From positions 1 to 35,160 of the forward strand of contig CANAZG010000022.1 of NCBI GenBank assembly GCA_947365965.1: a stretch of 35,160 nucleotides of DNA, given 5' to 3'. The notes below the pieces were generated by a model. The model was not told where the DNA came from. It did no database searches and worked only from the letters and a program-made list of their open reading frames with translations. Numbering within the stretch: position 1 is the first letter of the stretch; every line of letters begins with the position of its first letter. The translations under genes were made by a program, and so were the position numbers. Positions 7,431 to 15,549 of the stretch are shown here, one piece after another. The stretch is from an uncultured Clostridia bacterium (GTDB lineage Bacteria; Bacillota; Clostridia; Oscillospirales; Oscillospiraceae).

Positions 7431-8138
7431 CTATAGGAACCTGACCACCGCCAGCCCATTGACCACCCCGTGGAGAATCACACTCCCCCACAGGGAGCCG
7501 GATCTCTCATAGGTCCACGCCATCACCGCGCCGGGAACCAGATACTGAACCATCAGCAGCAGATAGGTCAGATCCCCCCTGACGGCGGCGAACTGCCACA
7601 CATGGAGAAGCGCAAACAGCAGGCAGGAGACCAGATACGCCAGCCCCCGGTGGACCTCCCGCAGGTTCCCAAACACGTACCCCCGGAAAAGGGTCTCCTC
7701 CACCACCGGCGCCAGGACCACCACAATAAGAATGGTGGTTCTGGGCGCGTCCACCATCCGCCCCACGATGGCCTCGTCGTTGAGATTGACCTGTCCCTCC
7801 AGCACCAGTCCCAGCAGGCGGCTGCAAATTTCGTTGAGCCCGTAGAAGGCCACCAGTCCCAGCCCCGCCGAGGCCAGCACGCCCCCGGGCCGGTCCAGAA
7901 ACGTCCGGGTGGTCCGCCCCAGGTAGCCCCAGAACACGATCACCACCAGGGCGAACACCACGTAGTAGTAGATGGCGTTTCGCACACTCTCCCCCAGGCT
8001 TACCCCCAGCAGCCGCTCCAGCAGATCCATCGCCGGCCCGGACACCCAGGGCAGCACCGCCAGATACAGCGCCAGCGCCGCGCCTCCCAGGGCCTTCTCC
8101 CTGCCGCTCATGCCGGCAGATACTCCTCTCCTTGCCAT
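7431..8138 (-). CDS. CPBP-family intramembrane glutamic endopeptidase (CAAX-type)
   Basis: A 235-residue integral membrane protein with about seven hydrophobic segments. The conserved motifs of the CPBP (Abi/CAAX) protease family are all present in the second half: APVVEETLFRGYVFGNL (motif 1, EExxxR), LLFALLHVWQF (motif 2, FxxxH) and SVILHGVVNGLAVV (motif 3, HxxxN). These form the intramembrane active site. Family members process prenylated or secreted peptides or act in bacteriocin immunity; no bacteriocin gene is nearby, so the substrate is unknown. ATG 8138 has AGGAGG 6-7 bases upstream, and the gene follows mutS by 20 bp. Confidence 0.92.
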   Translation of the reverse strand: MARRGVSAGMSGREKALGGAALALYLAVLPWVSGPAMDLLERLLGVSLGESVRNAIYYYVVFALVVIVFWGYLGRTTRTFLDRPGGVLASAGLGLVAFYGLNEICSRLLGLVLEGQVNLNDEAIVGRMVDAPRTTILIVVVLAPVVEETLFRGYVFGNLREVHRGLAYLVSCLLFALLHVWQFAAVRGDLTYLLLMVQYLVPGAVMAWTYERSGSLWGSVILHGVVNGLAVVRFL

Positions 8139-8158
8139 AGCCGCCTCCTGTCAGAAGC

Positions 8159-10759
8159 CTATTTCAGCTTCTCCTTTAATTCGTATAACAGCCCCAGGGC
8201 CTCCATGGGCGTGAGCACATTGGGCTCCGTCCGGCGCAGCCGGTCAATGACCTCCGCCTCCCCCATGGCCTCCAGGGACACCTGCTCCTCCCTGGGCGCG
8301 GCCAGCAGGGGGGCCGGACGCCCGGACTGGCTCTCCAGGTCCTTCAGAATGGCCCGGGCCTTTCGGACCACCGCCTCCGGCAGTCCCGCCAGCTTGGCCA
8401 CCTCAATGCCGTAGCTCCGGTCCGCCCCGCCGGGCAGGATCTTGCGCAGGAAGATCAGCTCCTCCCCCCGGCTGCGGATGGCGATGTTGTAGTTGCTCAC
8501 CCCGGGCAGGGAGCTCTCCAGCTCCGTCAGCTCGTGGTAGTGGGTGGCGAACAGGGTCTTGGCCCCCAGCTTCTTCCGGTCCGCGCAGTGCTCCAGCACC
8601 GCCTGGGCGATGCTCATGCCGTCAAAGGTGCTGGTGCCCCGGCCGATCTCGTCCAGAACAAGGAGGCTCCGGCTGGTGGCGTGGCGGAGAATGTCCGCTA
8701 CCTCCGTCATCTCCACCATGAAGGTGGACTGGCCGGCGCTGAGGTCGTCGCTGGCCCCGATGCGGGTGAAGATCCGGTCCACCGCGCCGATCCTAGCGGA
8801 CCGGGCCGGAACAAAGGAGCCCACCTGGGCCATGAGGACGATGAGGGCCACCTGCCGCATATAGGTGGACTTGCCGGCCATATTGGGTCCGGTGATAATG
8901 GCCACCCGGTTCTCCTGCTCCCCCATGAAGGTGTCGTTGGGCACAAAGAGGCTCCCCTTCAGCACCCGCTCCACCACCGGGTGGCGGCCCTCGCAGATCT
9001 CAATGCCGCCCCCCTCGTCCACTGTCGGACAGCAGTAGCTGTTCTTCACCGCCACGGCGGCAAAGGAGCACAGGGTGTCCAGCTCCGCGATCACCGCCGC
9101 CGCGGCCTGAATACGGCCCATCTCCCCGGCCACCTGCTCCCGCAGCTTGGTGAAGAGCTCGAACTCCAATGCCACCACCCGGTCGCTGGCCGTGAGGATG
9201 GTGCTCTCCAGCTCCTTGAGCTCCTGGGTGATGAACCGCTCGCAGTTGGCCAGGGTCTGCTTGCGGATGTACTCCGCCGGCACCTGGTCGTAGTAGCTCC
9301 GGCTGACCTCGATATAGTAGCCGAATACCTTATTGTACCCCACTTTCAGGCTCTTGATGCCCGTTTTTTCCCGCTCCCGGGCCTCCACCTCGGCGATGAC
9401 CCCCCGGCCGCCGGTGAGGACGTGGTGGAGCTTGTCCACCTCCTGGTCGTAGCCCGGCCGGATGAAGCCCCCCTCCCGGACCGAGAAGGGCGGCTCGTCT
9501 ACAATGGCCCGGCACAGCAGCGCATGCACGTCCTCCAGCGTCTCCAGCCGCCCGGCCAGCTCCCCCAGCCGTCCGGCGGCAAAGGGGGCCAGACACTCCT
9601 TCAGGCGGGGCAGCTTCTCCAGGGCGGAGCGGAGGCTGGCCATGTCCCGGCCGCCGGCGCTGCCGTAGACCACCCGGCCGATGAGCCGTTCCATGTCGCC
9701 GATGCCGGTCAGAGCCACGATCAGCTCCTCCCGGCCCACCGTGTCCCGGGTCAGGGCCTCCACGGCGTTCAGGCGGCGCTGGATAGCCGCCACGTTCAGC
9801 AGCGGGCGCTCCAGCCAGGACCGCAGCAGCCGGCCCCCCATGGCGGTCTTGGTCCGGTCCAGCACCCACAGCAGGCTCCCCCGCTTCTCCTTGCCCCGCA
9901 TGGTGGCGGTGAGCTCCAGGTTCCGCCGGGCGTTCAGATCCAGCTCCATGAACCGGCCCTGCTCGTAGTACTCCAGGTCGCTGATGTGGCTTAAATCGGT
10001 CTTCTGGGTCTCGTAGAGGTAGCTGAGGAGCCCCCCCAGGGCCATCACGGCGGCGGGATTGGCCTTGGGCAGCCGGGCGGCCGCCTCCCGGCCGTACTGC
10101 TTTTCCGCCATCCGCTCCGCCTCCTCCAGGCGGAAGGGCCGGTCCCCCCGGTTCTCCGCCCGGCAGCGGAACTTCTCCCGCAGCGTCTCCACCAGGGCCC
10201 GCTCTCCCCAGGCGCACTCGCTGAGCACCGCCTCCACCGGGCTGAAGCGGCCCAGCTCGTTCATCACGTGCTCCACGCGCTCTGGGCCGGTGAAGGCGGT
10301 CACGTGGGTCTTGCCGGTGGTGATGTCGCAGAAGCACAGCCCCGCCCGCTCCTGGTCCAGGTAGACGCCGCAGATGTAGTTGGACTGGCTCCCCTCCAGC
10401 ATGGACGCGTCCACCGTGCCCGGGGTGACCACCCGGATGATGTCCCGCTTCACCAGTCCCTTGGCGGCGGCGGGGTCCTCGGTCTGCTCGCAGATGGCCA
10501 CCTTGTAGCCCTTGGCGATGAGCCGGGAGATGTAGCCGTCGCAGGAGTGGTAGGGCACACCGCACATGGGGGTCCGCTCCTCCTCGCTCTTGCCCCTGTC
10601 CCGGGTGGTCAGGGTGAGATCCAGCTCCCGGCTGGCCAGCAGGGCGTCCTCGTTGAACATCTCGTAGAAGTCGCCCAGACGGAAGAAGAGGATGGCGTCC
10701 TTGTTCTGCTCCTTCATCTGGAGATACTGCTGCATCATGGGGGTGGTCTCTGACGGCAT
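8159..10759 (-). CDS. mutS: DNA mismatch repair protein MutS
   Basis: MutS recognises mispairs and small loops. The 866-residue protein shows the mismatch-binding motif GDFYEMF near residue 35 (the Phe-x-Glu wedge), TPMCGVPYHS, the connector and lever domains, and the C-terminal ABC-type ATPase with Walker A TGPNMAGKSTYMRQ and Walker B VLDEIGRGTSTFDG, then LFATHYHELTEL. The start ATG at 10759 has AGAGGA about 8 bases upstream. Upstream codons are open but run into the promoter region. The likely promoter (-35 at 10846-10841) gives a leader of about 50 nt. The gene starts a minus-strand run that also carries mutL, miaA and hfq. Confidence 0.97.
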   Translation of the reverse strand: MPSETTPMMQQYLQMKEQNKDAILFFRLGDFYEMFNEDALLASRELDLTLTTRDRGKSEEERTPMCGVPYHSCDGYISRLIAKGYKVAICEQTEDPAAAKGLVKRDIIRVVTPGTVDASMLEGSQSNYICGVYLDQERAGLCFCDITTGKTHVTAFTGPERVEHVMNELGRFSPVEAVLSECAWGERALVETLREKFRCRAENRGDRPFRLEEAERMAEKQYGREAAARLPKANPAAVMALGGLLSYLYETQKTDLSHISDLEYYEQGRFMELDLNARRNLELTATMRGKEKRGSLLWVLDRTKTAMGGRLLRSWLERPLLNVAAIQRRLNAVEALTRDTVGREELIVALTGIGDMERLIGRVVYGSAGGRDMASLRSALEKLPRLKECLAPFAAGRLGELAGRLETLEDVHALLCRAIVDEPPFSVREGGFIRPGYDQEVDKLHHVLTGGRGVIAEVEAREREKTGIKSLKVGYNKVFGYYIEVSRSYYDQVPAEYIRKQTLANCERFITQELKELESTILTASDRVVALEFELFTKLREQVAGEMGRIQAAAAVIAELDTLCSFAAVAVKNSYCCPTVDEGGGIEICEGRHPVVERVLKGSLFVPNDTFMGEQENRVAIITGPNMAGKSTYMRQVALIVLMAQVGSFVPARSARIGAVDRIFTRIGASDDLSAGQSTFMVEMTEVADILRHATSRSLLVLDEIGRGTSTFDGMSIAQAVLEHCADRKKLGAKTLFATHYHELTELESSLPGVSNYNIAIRSRGEELIFLRKILPGGADRSYGIEVAKLAGLPEAVVRKARAILKDLESQSGRPAPLLAAPREEQVSLEAMGEAEVIDRLRRTEPNVLTPMEALGLLYELKEKLK

Positions 10760-10792
10760 GGCTCGTTCCTCTTTTCTTTTGTATCCGCCGCC

Positions 10793-10821
10793 TTGACAGC
10801 GGGCTCTGATTGGCTTATAAT
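10793..10821 (+). promoter_or_regulatory. Consensus sigma-A promoter of the structured RNA
   Basis: TTGACA at 10793-10798 and TATAAT at 10816-10821 are separated by exactly 17 bases, so both hexamers match the consensus fully. The predicted start is near G10829, which is also the first base of the closing stem of the RNA. The -10 box overlaps that of the opposing mutS promoter. Confidence 0.88.
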
Positions 10822-10846
10822 AATGAACGGAAGGGCAAGCTGTCAA
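10817..10846 (-). promoter_or_regulatory. Divergent mutS promoter sharing the -10 region
   Basis: On the minus strand TTGACA lies at 10846-10841 and TATTAT at 10822-10817, with an 18-base spacer. The -10 hexamer overlaps five of six positions of the plus-strand -10. Polymerase can therefore occupy only one direction at a time. Confidence 0.65.
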
Positions 10847-11059
10847 TCAGCGGTTCAGCCCAGGTCTAGTGTTTGAGTTTCCGAGGAAACCGTCACCGTG
10901 CCGGGTGGCGGTTTCTACGTTTTACGACAATCGTTACCGTATAGGCTCCGATATGGAACGTAATCCGCATCAGCCTCACCTCCCTCCGGAGGATGTAGCC
11001 AAACCGCCGACCGTAAATTACAGCATTGCCCTTCCGGCCCCCAGCCGGGGGCATTTTTT
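10829..11059 (+). ncRNA. Structured small RNA of about 230 nt, family not identified
   Basis: A consensus promoter lies directly upstream and an intrinsic terminator at the end. The first 15 bases (10829-10843) pair with 11020-11035 over almost their whole length, closing the molecule. Inside, GCGGTT 10850-10855 can pair with AACCGC 11002-11007. Three hairpins follow: a 12-bp one at 10886-10915 (one G-U, loop GTGCCG), one at 10932-10960 (CCGTAT/ATATGG plus CGTT/AACG), and CCTCC/GGAGG at 10979-10992. No convincing open frame with a ribosome site is seen. Size and layout invite comparison with 6S RNA and the raiA motif, but I cannot match either from memory. Confidence 0.75.
11037..11059 (+). 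terminator. Intrinsic terminator of the structured RNA
   Basis: GCCCCC (11037-11042), loop AGCC, GGGGGC (11047-11052), then A and six T. It follows the closing stem of the RNA directly. Confidence 0.88.
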
Positions 11060-11120
11060 ATTATATCCGCTCTGTTGAATTTTGTCAATTATTGAAAAAC
11101 ACAGAACAATCCCCTCTGTT

Positions 11121-11169
11121 CCGCTCCCTGGCTGGCGCTCCGAACCGGAGGAAGCGGCGGCTCTTTTTT
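11121..11169 (+). terminator. Possible second terminator-like hairpin before the MATE promoter
   Basis: CCGCT 11121-11125 can pair with AGCGG 11153-11157, with an inner CTCCG/CGGAG stem (11139-11151), followed after five bases by six T (11164-11169). The gap before the T-run weakens the case. It would insulate the MATE operon from readthrough. Confidence 0.4.
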
Positions 11170-11177
11170 GTCAAAGC

Positions 11178-11206
11178 TTGACAAGCCCCGGGTTTACGGG
11201 TAGAAT
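11178..11206 (+). promoter_or_regulatory. Sigma-A promoter of the MATE-MarR operon
   Basis: TTGACA at 11178-11183, a 17-base spacer and TAGAAT at 11201-11206. The predicted start is near 11213, inside the operator-like repeats. Confidence 0.82.
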
Positions 11207-11208
11207 AC

Positions 11209-11250
11209 GTATCGTATGCAACAGTTCCATATGCGACAATTCAACGATAC
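11209..11250 (+). promoter_or_regulatory. Operator-like repeats at the MATE-MarR transcription start
   Basis: GTATCG 11209-11214 and CGATAC 11245-11250 form an inverted pair around the start. Between them GTATGCAACA (11214-11223) and ATATGCGACA (11229-11238) are near-identical direct repeats 15 bp apart. The MarR-type gene at the end of the operon is the obvious candidate binder (inference). Confidence 0.5.
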
Positions 11251-11263
11251 GGAGGATACGCCC

Positions 11264-12670
11264 ATGGCAGAAGCCGGACAGTCCAGGCAGGACCGCAGGC
11301 AGGACATGATGCTCGCGGACCCCCTGCCCAAGGTCATCACCCGGATGGCGGTGCCGTCCATCATCTCCTTTCTCATCACGTCCATCTACAGTCTGGCGGA
11401 CACCTACTTCGTCAGCTCCCTGGGCACCAACGCCACCGCCGCCGTCAGCGTCAACGCCTCCCTGGACCAGATCATCATGATGGCCGGGTCCATGCTGGCT
11501 GTGGGCGCGGCCAGCTACATCGCCCGGCTCCTGGGGGCCCGGCGGGAGGACAAGGCCAACAGCGTCCTGTCCACGGCCTTCATCATCGCCGTGGGCTTCG
11601 GGCTGCTGGTGACCCTGATCGGCACCGCCTTCATGACCCCAATGGTCCGCCTGCTGGGGGCCACGGAGACCTGTGAGCAGTACGCCGTCGATTACGCCAC
11701 CTACGTGGTGCTGGTGGCCCCTTTCATGGCCGCCAGCTTTGTGATGAACCAGTGCCTGCGGGCGGAGGGCAGCGCCATGCTGTCCATGATCGGCATGGGC
11801 TTCGGCGGCCTGCTCAACTGCGTGCTGGACCCCATCTTCATCTTTGCCCTGGATCTGGGGGTGGCGGGGGCCTCCATGGCCACAGCCATCTCCAAGCTGG
11901 TCAGCTTCTCCATCCTCATCTTCCCCTACCTCACCCGCCGCAGCACCCTGCGCATCTCCCCCCGTTCCTTCCGCTGCGGGGACAGCATCCTCTACCAGAT
12001 CGTCACCGTGGGCTCCTCCTCCATGTTCCGCTCCGGGCTGGCCGTGGTGTCGGCCATTGTGCTCAACAACATCGCCGGCGGCATCTCCGACTCCGTGCTG
12101 GCGGGCATCGGCGTGTCCAACAAGATCATGATGTTCCCCTTTGGCATCATTCTGGGCTTTGGCACCGGGTTCCAGCCGGTGGCGGGGTTCAACTGGGGAG
12201 CCCGGCGCTATGACCGGGTCATGGACAGCTACCGCTTCGCCGCCCGCACAGCCATTATCGGCGCCTCTGTCATGGGGGCCCTGCTGTCCCTCTTCGCCGG
12301 GGGGCTCATCACCCTCTTTGCCACAGACGACGCCTCCATGCGGGAGATCGGGGCCCTGTGCATCCGCCTGCAATGTCTGGCCCTGCCGGTTCACAGCTGG
12401 GTGGCGGTGGTGAACATGCTGTGCGCGGGCCTGGGCAACGCCAAGGGCGCCCTGCTGCTGTCCACCTCCCGCCAGGGCACCTGCTTCCTGCCCATTGTCT
12501 ACCCCATGACCTACCTCTGGGGGGCGGTGGGCGCGGCCTCGGTGCAGGCGGCGGCGGACATTCTGAGTCTCGCCCTGGCCCTGCCCCTTATCCGCTCCGT
12601 CAAGGCCCAGATCAGCCGGGCGGCCCTGGCCGCCGGGGAGGGCCAGCCGGGTCTGTCCGGCGAGGTGTGA
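11264..12670 (+). CDS. MATE-family multidrug efflux transporter
   Basis: A 468-residue polytopic membrane protein with about 12 hydrophobic helices, the layout of MATE exporters, which expel cationic drugs in exchange for Na+ or H+. Typical stretches include ITRMAVPSIISFLITSIYSL with ADTYFVSSLG in the first helices, ASYIARLLGARR after helix 2, and GFGTGFQPVAGFNWGARR in the second half, the repeat of the same loop. I start at ATG 11264 because GGAGGA lies about 8 bases upstream; an in-frame ATG at 11216 sits on the predicted transcription start. The MarR-type regulator follows after 3 bp, so the pair is probably an autoregulated drug-responsive operon. Confidence 0.93.
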   Translation: MAEAGQSRQDRRQDMMLADPLPKVITRMAVPSIISFLITSIYSLADTYFVSSLGTNATAAVSVNASLDQIIMMAGSMLAVGAASYIARLLGARREDKANSVLSTAFIIAVGFGLLVTLIGTAFMTPMVRLLGATETCEQYAVDYATYVVLVAPFMAASFVMNQCLRAEGSAMLSMIGMGFGGLLNCVLDPIFIFALDLGVAGASMATAISKLVSFSILIFPYLTRRSTLRISPRSFRCGDSILYQIVTVGSSSMFRSGLAVVSAIVLNNIAGGISDSVLAGIGVSNKIMMFPFGIILGFGTGFQPVAGFNWGARRYDRVMDSYRFAARTAIIGASVMGALLSLFAGGLITLFATDDASMREIGALCIRLQCLALPVHSWVAVVNMLCAGLGNAKGALLLSTSRQGTCFLPIVYPMTYLWGAVGAASVQAAADILSLALALPLIRSVKAQISRAALAAGEGQPGLSGEV

Positions 12671-12673
12671 GAG

Positions 12674-13096
12674 ATGACGGATCCTGTTCTCTCCAGCCTT
12701 GTGCGCATCAACCGCCAGCGAATCCTGGACCTCCGCCGCCGTCTGGCCCCCTGGGGCTATCTGGGGGTGATGCACCTGATCGTGCTCTACGTTCGCCGCC
12801 ACCCCGGGGCCCGGCAGGAGGACGTGGCCTGCTTCTACGCCGTGGACAAGACCAGCGTGGCCCGGGACGCCCGCCGCCTGGAGGACATGGGCCACCTGCG
12901 CCGGGAGGTGGACCCGGACAACCGGCGGCAGTACCAGCTCTACCTCACCGACGCGGGCCAGAACATGCTCCCCCTGCTGGAGGAGGCCCATCAGGCCTTC
13001 TCCGCCAAGCTGAGCGCCGGCATATCCGATGAGGACTGGCAGACCCTCCAGACCCTGCTGCGGCGGCTGGAGGAGAACAGCTGCCCCGAGGGGTGA
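12674..13096 (+). CDS. MarR-family transcriptional regulator
   Basis: A 140-residue winged-helix protein. LGVMHLIVLYVRRHPGARQEDV leads into the recognition helix region VDKTSVARDARRLEDMGHLRR, then the wing VDPDNRRQYQLYLTDAG, the typical MarR signature, and C-terminal dimerisation helices. Such proteins bind palindromes at their own promoter and release on binding phenolic or drug-like ligands. It starts 3 bp after the MATE stop, with GAGGTG just upstream, and a hairpin follows at 13121. The operator-like repeats at 11209-11250 are the likely target (inference). Confidence 0.93.
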   Translation: MTDPVLSSLVRINRQRILDLRRRLAPWGYLGVMHLIVLYVRRHPGARQEDVACFYAVDKTSVARDARRLEDMGHLRREVDPDNRRQYQLYLTDAGQNMLPLLEEAHQAFSAKLSAGISDEDWQTLQTLLRRLEENSCPEG

Positions 13097-13120
13097 GGAG
13101 AAAGAAACGCACAGATTGAA

Positions 13121-13146
13121 ACGGCGCGGCAATTCTGCCGCGCCGT
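13121..13146. terminator. Perfect 11-bp hairpin after the marR-type gene
   Basis: ACGGCGCGGCA (13121-13131), loop ATTC, TGCCGCGCCGT (13136-13146). It lies in the convergent gap between the MarR-type gene and the SGNH hydrolase gene and is a likely shared terminator, although the T-tract is poor on both strands. Confidence 0.6.
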
Positions 13147-13201
13147 CAGTCTGTCAAACATTTTATCGAAAAAGGTCTCCCTTGGCTGCGGCCCTGCGCC
13201 T

Positions 13202-13855
13202 CTAGCCAAGCAGCCCCGGCACGGCCTCCGCCAGACGCTGGGCCAGCTGGGCGTGGCCCCGGCGGGTCAGGTGCATGCCGTCCAGGCGGTTGAACTCGCA
13301 CCCGTCGGCGTCCAGGAAGTGGGCCCCGGTCAGCTCCGCGGTCTTCCGATAGAAGGCGGGCAGCTCTCGGGATTTCTCCAGGCAGCCCCGGCCCATGGGC
13401 AGGCCGCACTCGCTGCTCTCCATCTCCGGCAGGATGGGCGGCGGGCAGACGATGAGGATGTTGGGCTTCCCCGCGCCCCAGCAGTCCACGCTCTGGGCCT
13501 TGCGCACCAGCCGCTCCATGCCGATGCCGATGCAGGAAGCGTTGACCCCCAACCGCTCCTTTGTGTCGTTGGTGCCCAGCATGATAATCAGCAGGTCAAT
13601 GATCTCGTGGCTCTTGAGCAGGGAGTAGATGACGCTCAGCGCATCCATGCTCTCGTGGAGGGGGTCCGGAAACACGGTGGTCCGGCCCGAGAGGCCCTCC
13701 TCCGTCACCAGATATCCCTCCCCCAGGGCCTTCTGAAGCAGGCACGTCCACCGCTCGTCCTCGTTGAACCGGGCCACGCTGTCCGCGCAGTCGCTGGGGT
13801 CCGCGCAGTAGCCGTGGGTGTTGGAATCGCCCAGACACAAAATATGCTTTTTCAC
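13202..13855 (-). CDS. SGNH/GDSL-family hydrolase (arylesterase-like)
   Basis: A 217-residue esterase of the SGNH superfamily. Block I CLGDSNTHGY places the nucleophile at Ser11; EGLSGRTTVF resembles the block II region; IIMLGTNDTKERLG is block III (GTND); and LDGMHLTRRGH near the end is block V with the catalytic Asp-x-x-His. This pattern is closest to the arylesterase/TAP-like branch that deacylates small esters. No signal peptide is seen, so it should be cytoplasmic. The start ATG at 13855 has AAAGGAG about 8 bases upstream. It is divergent from the sialic-acid-type operon; sialic acids carry O-acetyl groups, so an O-acetylesterase role is possible but only a guess. Confidence 0.9.
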   Translation of the reverse strand: MKKHILCLGDSNTHGYCADPSDCADSVARFNEDERWTCLLQKALGEGYLVTEEGLSGRTTVFPDPLHESMDALSVIYSLLKSHEIIDLLIIMLGTNDTKERLGVNASCIGIGMERLVRKAQSVDCWGAGKPNILIVCPPPILPEMESSECGLPMGRGCLEKSRELPAFYRKTAELTGAHFLDADGCEFNRLDGMHLTRRGHAQLAQRLAEAVPGLLG

Positions 13856-13899
13856 GATAAAACAACTCCTTTCCGCGTTGGCGGTTTCTCATCCCCTGT

Positions 13900-13928
13900 A
13901 GGCTAACAGTTTTTGATGGAATCGTCAA
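13900..13928 (-). promoter_or_regulatory. Possible promoter of the SGNH hydrolase gene
   Basis: On the minus strand TTGACG 13928-13923, a 17-base spacer and TAGCCT 13905-13900. The -10 match is weak. Confidence 0.35.
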
Positions 13929-14041
13929 GGCCGGGAATCGAATTCCCCGGGAAATCAGAGAATCAAATCGCCCAAAAATCGAAATAATTTTTGTGTAATC
14001 CCATAAATTTGGAAAAAATCCTGAAAACCTTTTGATTACTA

Positions 14042-14070
14042 TTGACAAGCGGCGGAATTTCTTGTACAAT
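14042..14070 (+). promoter_or_regulatory. Sigma-A promoter of the sialic-acid-type operon
   Basis: TTGACA 14042-14047, a 17-base spacer and TACAAT 14065-14070. The AT-rich DNA just upstream (13960-14040) holds several ATCGAAAT/AATCAAATCG-like blocks that could be regulator sites. A small hairpin (CCTGC/GCGGG near 14083) followed by ATTTTTT lies in the leader and might attenuate. Confidence 0.82.
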
Positions 14071-14128
14071 TTCAACAGCAATGTCCTGCTCTGCGGGGCT
14101 ATTTTTTGCTATTGAGAAGGAGGATATT

Positions 14129-15517
14129 ATGAAGAAGTTTCTTGCACTGCTTCTGGCCATGACCATGGTCATGGCCCTGGTCGCCTGCGGAGGCGACCCC
14201 AAGCCCACCGAGCCCACCCCCCCGCCGGCGGATACCCAGCAGCCGGCGGACCCCAAGCCCGCTGATCCCGAGCCCGCTCCCGCTCCTGCCGGCGCCAGCG
14301 AGATCACCCTGTGGACCTACCCCATCGGCGACTGGGGCACTGAGGCCACCGTCAAGACCCTGACCGACGCCTTCACCGCCGAGACCGGCATTGCCGTGAA
14401 GGTGGAGTATCTGGCCTACGCCGACGGCGACGACAAGGTCAACACCGCCATCACCGCCAAGGGCACCCCGGACCTCATCATGGAGGGTCCTGAGCGTCTG
14501 GTGGCCAACTGGGGCGCCAACGGCTACCTGGTTGACCTGAAGGACATGTTTGACGACACCGACATGGCCGAGATCAACGCCGTCAACGAGGGCGTTATGA
14601 ACGCCTGCACCCACACCAACGGCGCCATCTACGAGTACCCCTTGGTCATGACCGCCCACTGCATGGCCGTCAATCTGGACGCCTTCAAGGAGGCCGGCGC
14701 TGACCAGTACCTGAATCTGGACACCCACACCTGGACCACCGACGACTTCATCAAGGCCGTTGAGGCCCTGTACGGCCACTACAACGCCACCGTGGGCGCT
14801 GTCTTCTGCGCCGGCCAGGGCGGCGACCAGGGCACCCGCGCTCTGGTGAACAACCTATACGGCGGAACCTTCACCAACGCCGAGCACACCCAGTACACTT
14901 GGGACGATCCCCTGAACATCCAGGCCCTGGAGCAGCTCAAGAGCATGAACGGCATTGAGTTTGACGCCTCCCTGGCCGGCGGCGACGAGATCGCCAAGTT
15001 CTACCAGGGCGCTCTGAAGATGGCCTTCTGCTGGAACATTGCCCAGCAGCTGGATCCCAACGGCGCCAAGACCGGCGAGGAGAAGACCGTCACCGGCGAG
15101 CAGATCGCCTTCATGAGCTTCCCCTCCCAGGACGGCAATTCCAAGCTTCAGGGCGGCATTTGGGGCTTCGGCATCTTCGATAACGGCGATCAGGCCCGCA
15201 TTGACGCCGCCAAGCAGTTCATCAAGTTCATGTGCGACAGCGCCCACACTGTAGACGCAGTGAAGGCCGCCCGCTATTTCGCGGTGCGCAACTCCGCCGA
15301 GGGCACCGATCTCTCCACCATCTGGGCTGACAACGCCATCATGAACGAGTACACCAAGCTCATGCCCTTCCTGGGCGACTACTACCAGGTCACCACCGGC
15401 TGGGCCGGCGCCCGCACCGAGTGGTGGAACATGCTCCAGGAGGTTGGCGCTGGCAACGACATTGCCCAGTCCGTAGCCAACCACGTGGCTGCGGCCAACA
15501 CCGCCGCCGCTGGCTAA
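14129..15517 (+). CDS. ABC transporter sugar-binding lipoprotein (probable sialic acid uptake)
   Basis: A 462-residue extracellular solute-binding protein of the CUT1 type. Residues 1-20 are a lipoprotein signal (MKKFLALLLAMTMVMALVAC) with lipobox LVAC and the acylated Cys20. A Pro/Thr/Ala-rich linker runs to about residue 55, then the binding fold begins with ITLWTYPIGDWG. KGTPDLIMEGPERLVANWG, YEYPLVMTAHCMAVN and QGALKMAFCWN fit the family. The start at 14129 has GAAGGAGG about 8 bases upstream. Two permeases, a YhcH-family gene and N-acetylneuraminate lyase follow, so a sialic acid is the likely ligand (inference from context, as in streptococcal and Ruminococcus gnavus Sat systems). Confidence 0.9.
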   Translation: MKKFLALLLAMTMVMALVACGGDPKPTEPTPPPADTQQPADPKPADPEPAPAPAGASEITLWTYPIGDWGTEATVKTLTDAFTAETGIAVKVEYLAYADGDDKVNTAITAKGTPDLIMEGPERLVANWGANGYLVDLKDMFDDTDMAEINAVNEGVMNACTHTNGAIYEYPLVMTAHCMAVNLDAFKEAGADQYLNLDTHTWTTDDFIKAVEALYGHYNATVGAVFCAGQGGDQGTRALVNNLYGGTFTNAEHTQYTWDDPLNIQALEQLKSMNGIEFDASLAGGDEIAKFYQGALKMAFCWNIAQQLDPNGAKTGEEKTVTGEQIAFMSFPSQDGNSKLQGGIWGFGIFDNGDQARIDAAKQFIKFMCDSAHTVDAVKAARYFAVRNSAEGTDLSTIWADNAIMNEYTKLMPFLGDYYQVTTGWAGARTEWWNMLQEVGAGNDIAQSVANHVAAANTAAAG

Positions 15518-15549
15518 TTGAACAACGCGTAGCAATACTGAACGGGTTT

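Noticed and set aside
10829-11059. T-box leader or drug riboswitch for the MATE gene
   Set aside because: The T-box antiterminator sequence is not present, a full terminator follows, and the MATE operon has its own promoter 120 bp downstream.
11171-13132. Long minus-strand frame opposite the MATE and MarR genes
   Set aside because: It is His/Gly/Gln-rich, typical of the antisense of GC-rich coding DNA, and has no family motif; the plus-strand genes are certain.
13960-14040. NanR/RpiR-type operator before the sialic-acid-type operon
   Set aside because: The AT-rich blocks suggest regulator sites, but no clear palindrome or known consensus could be established by eye.
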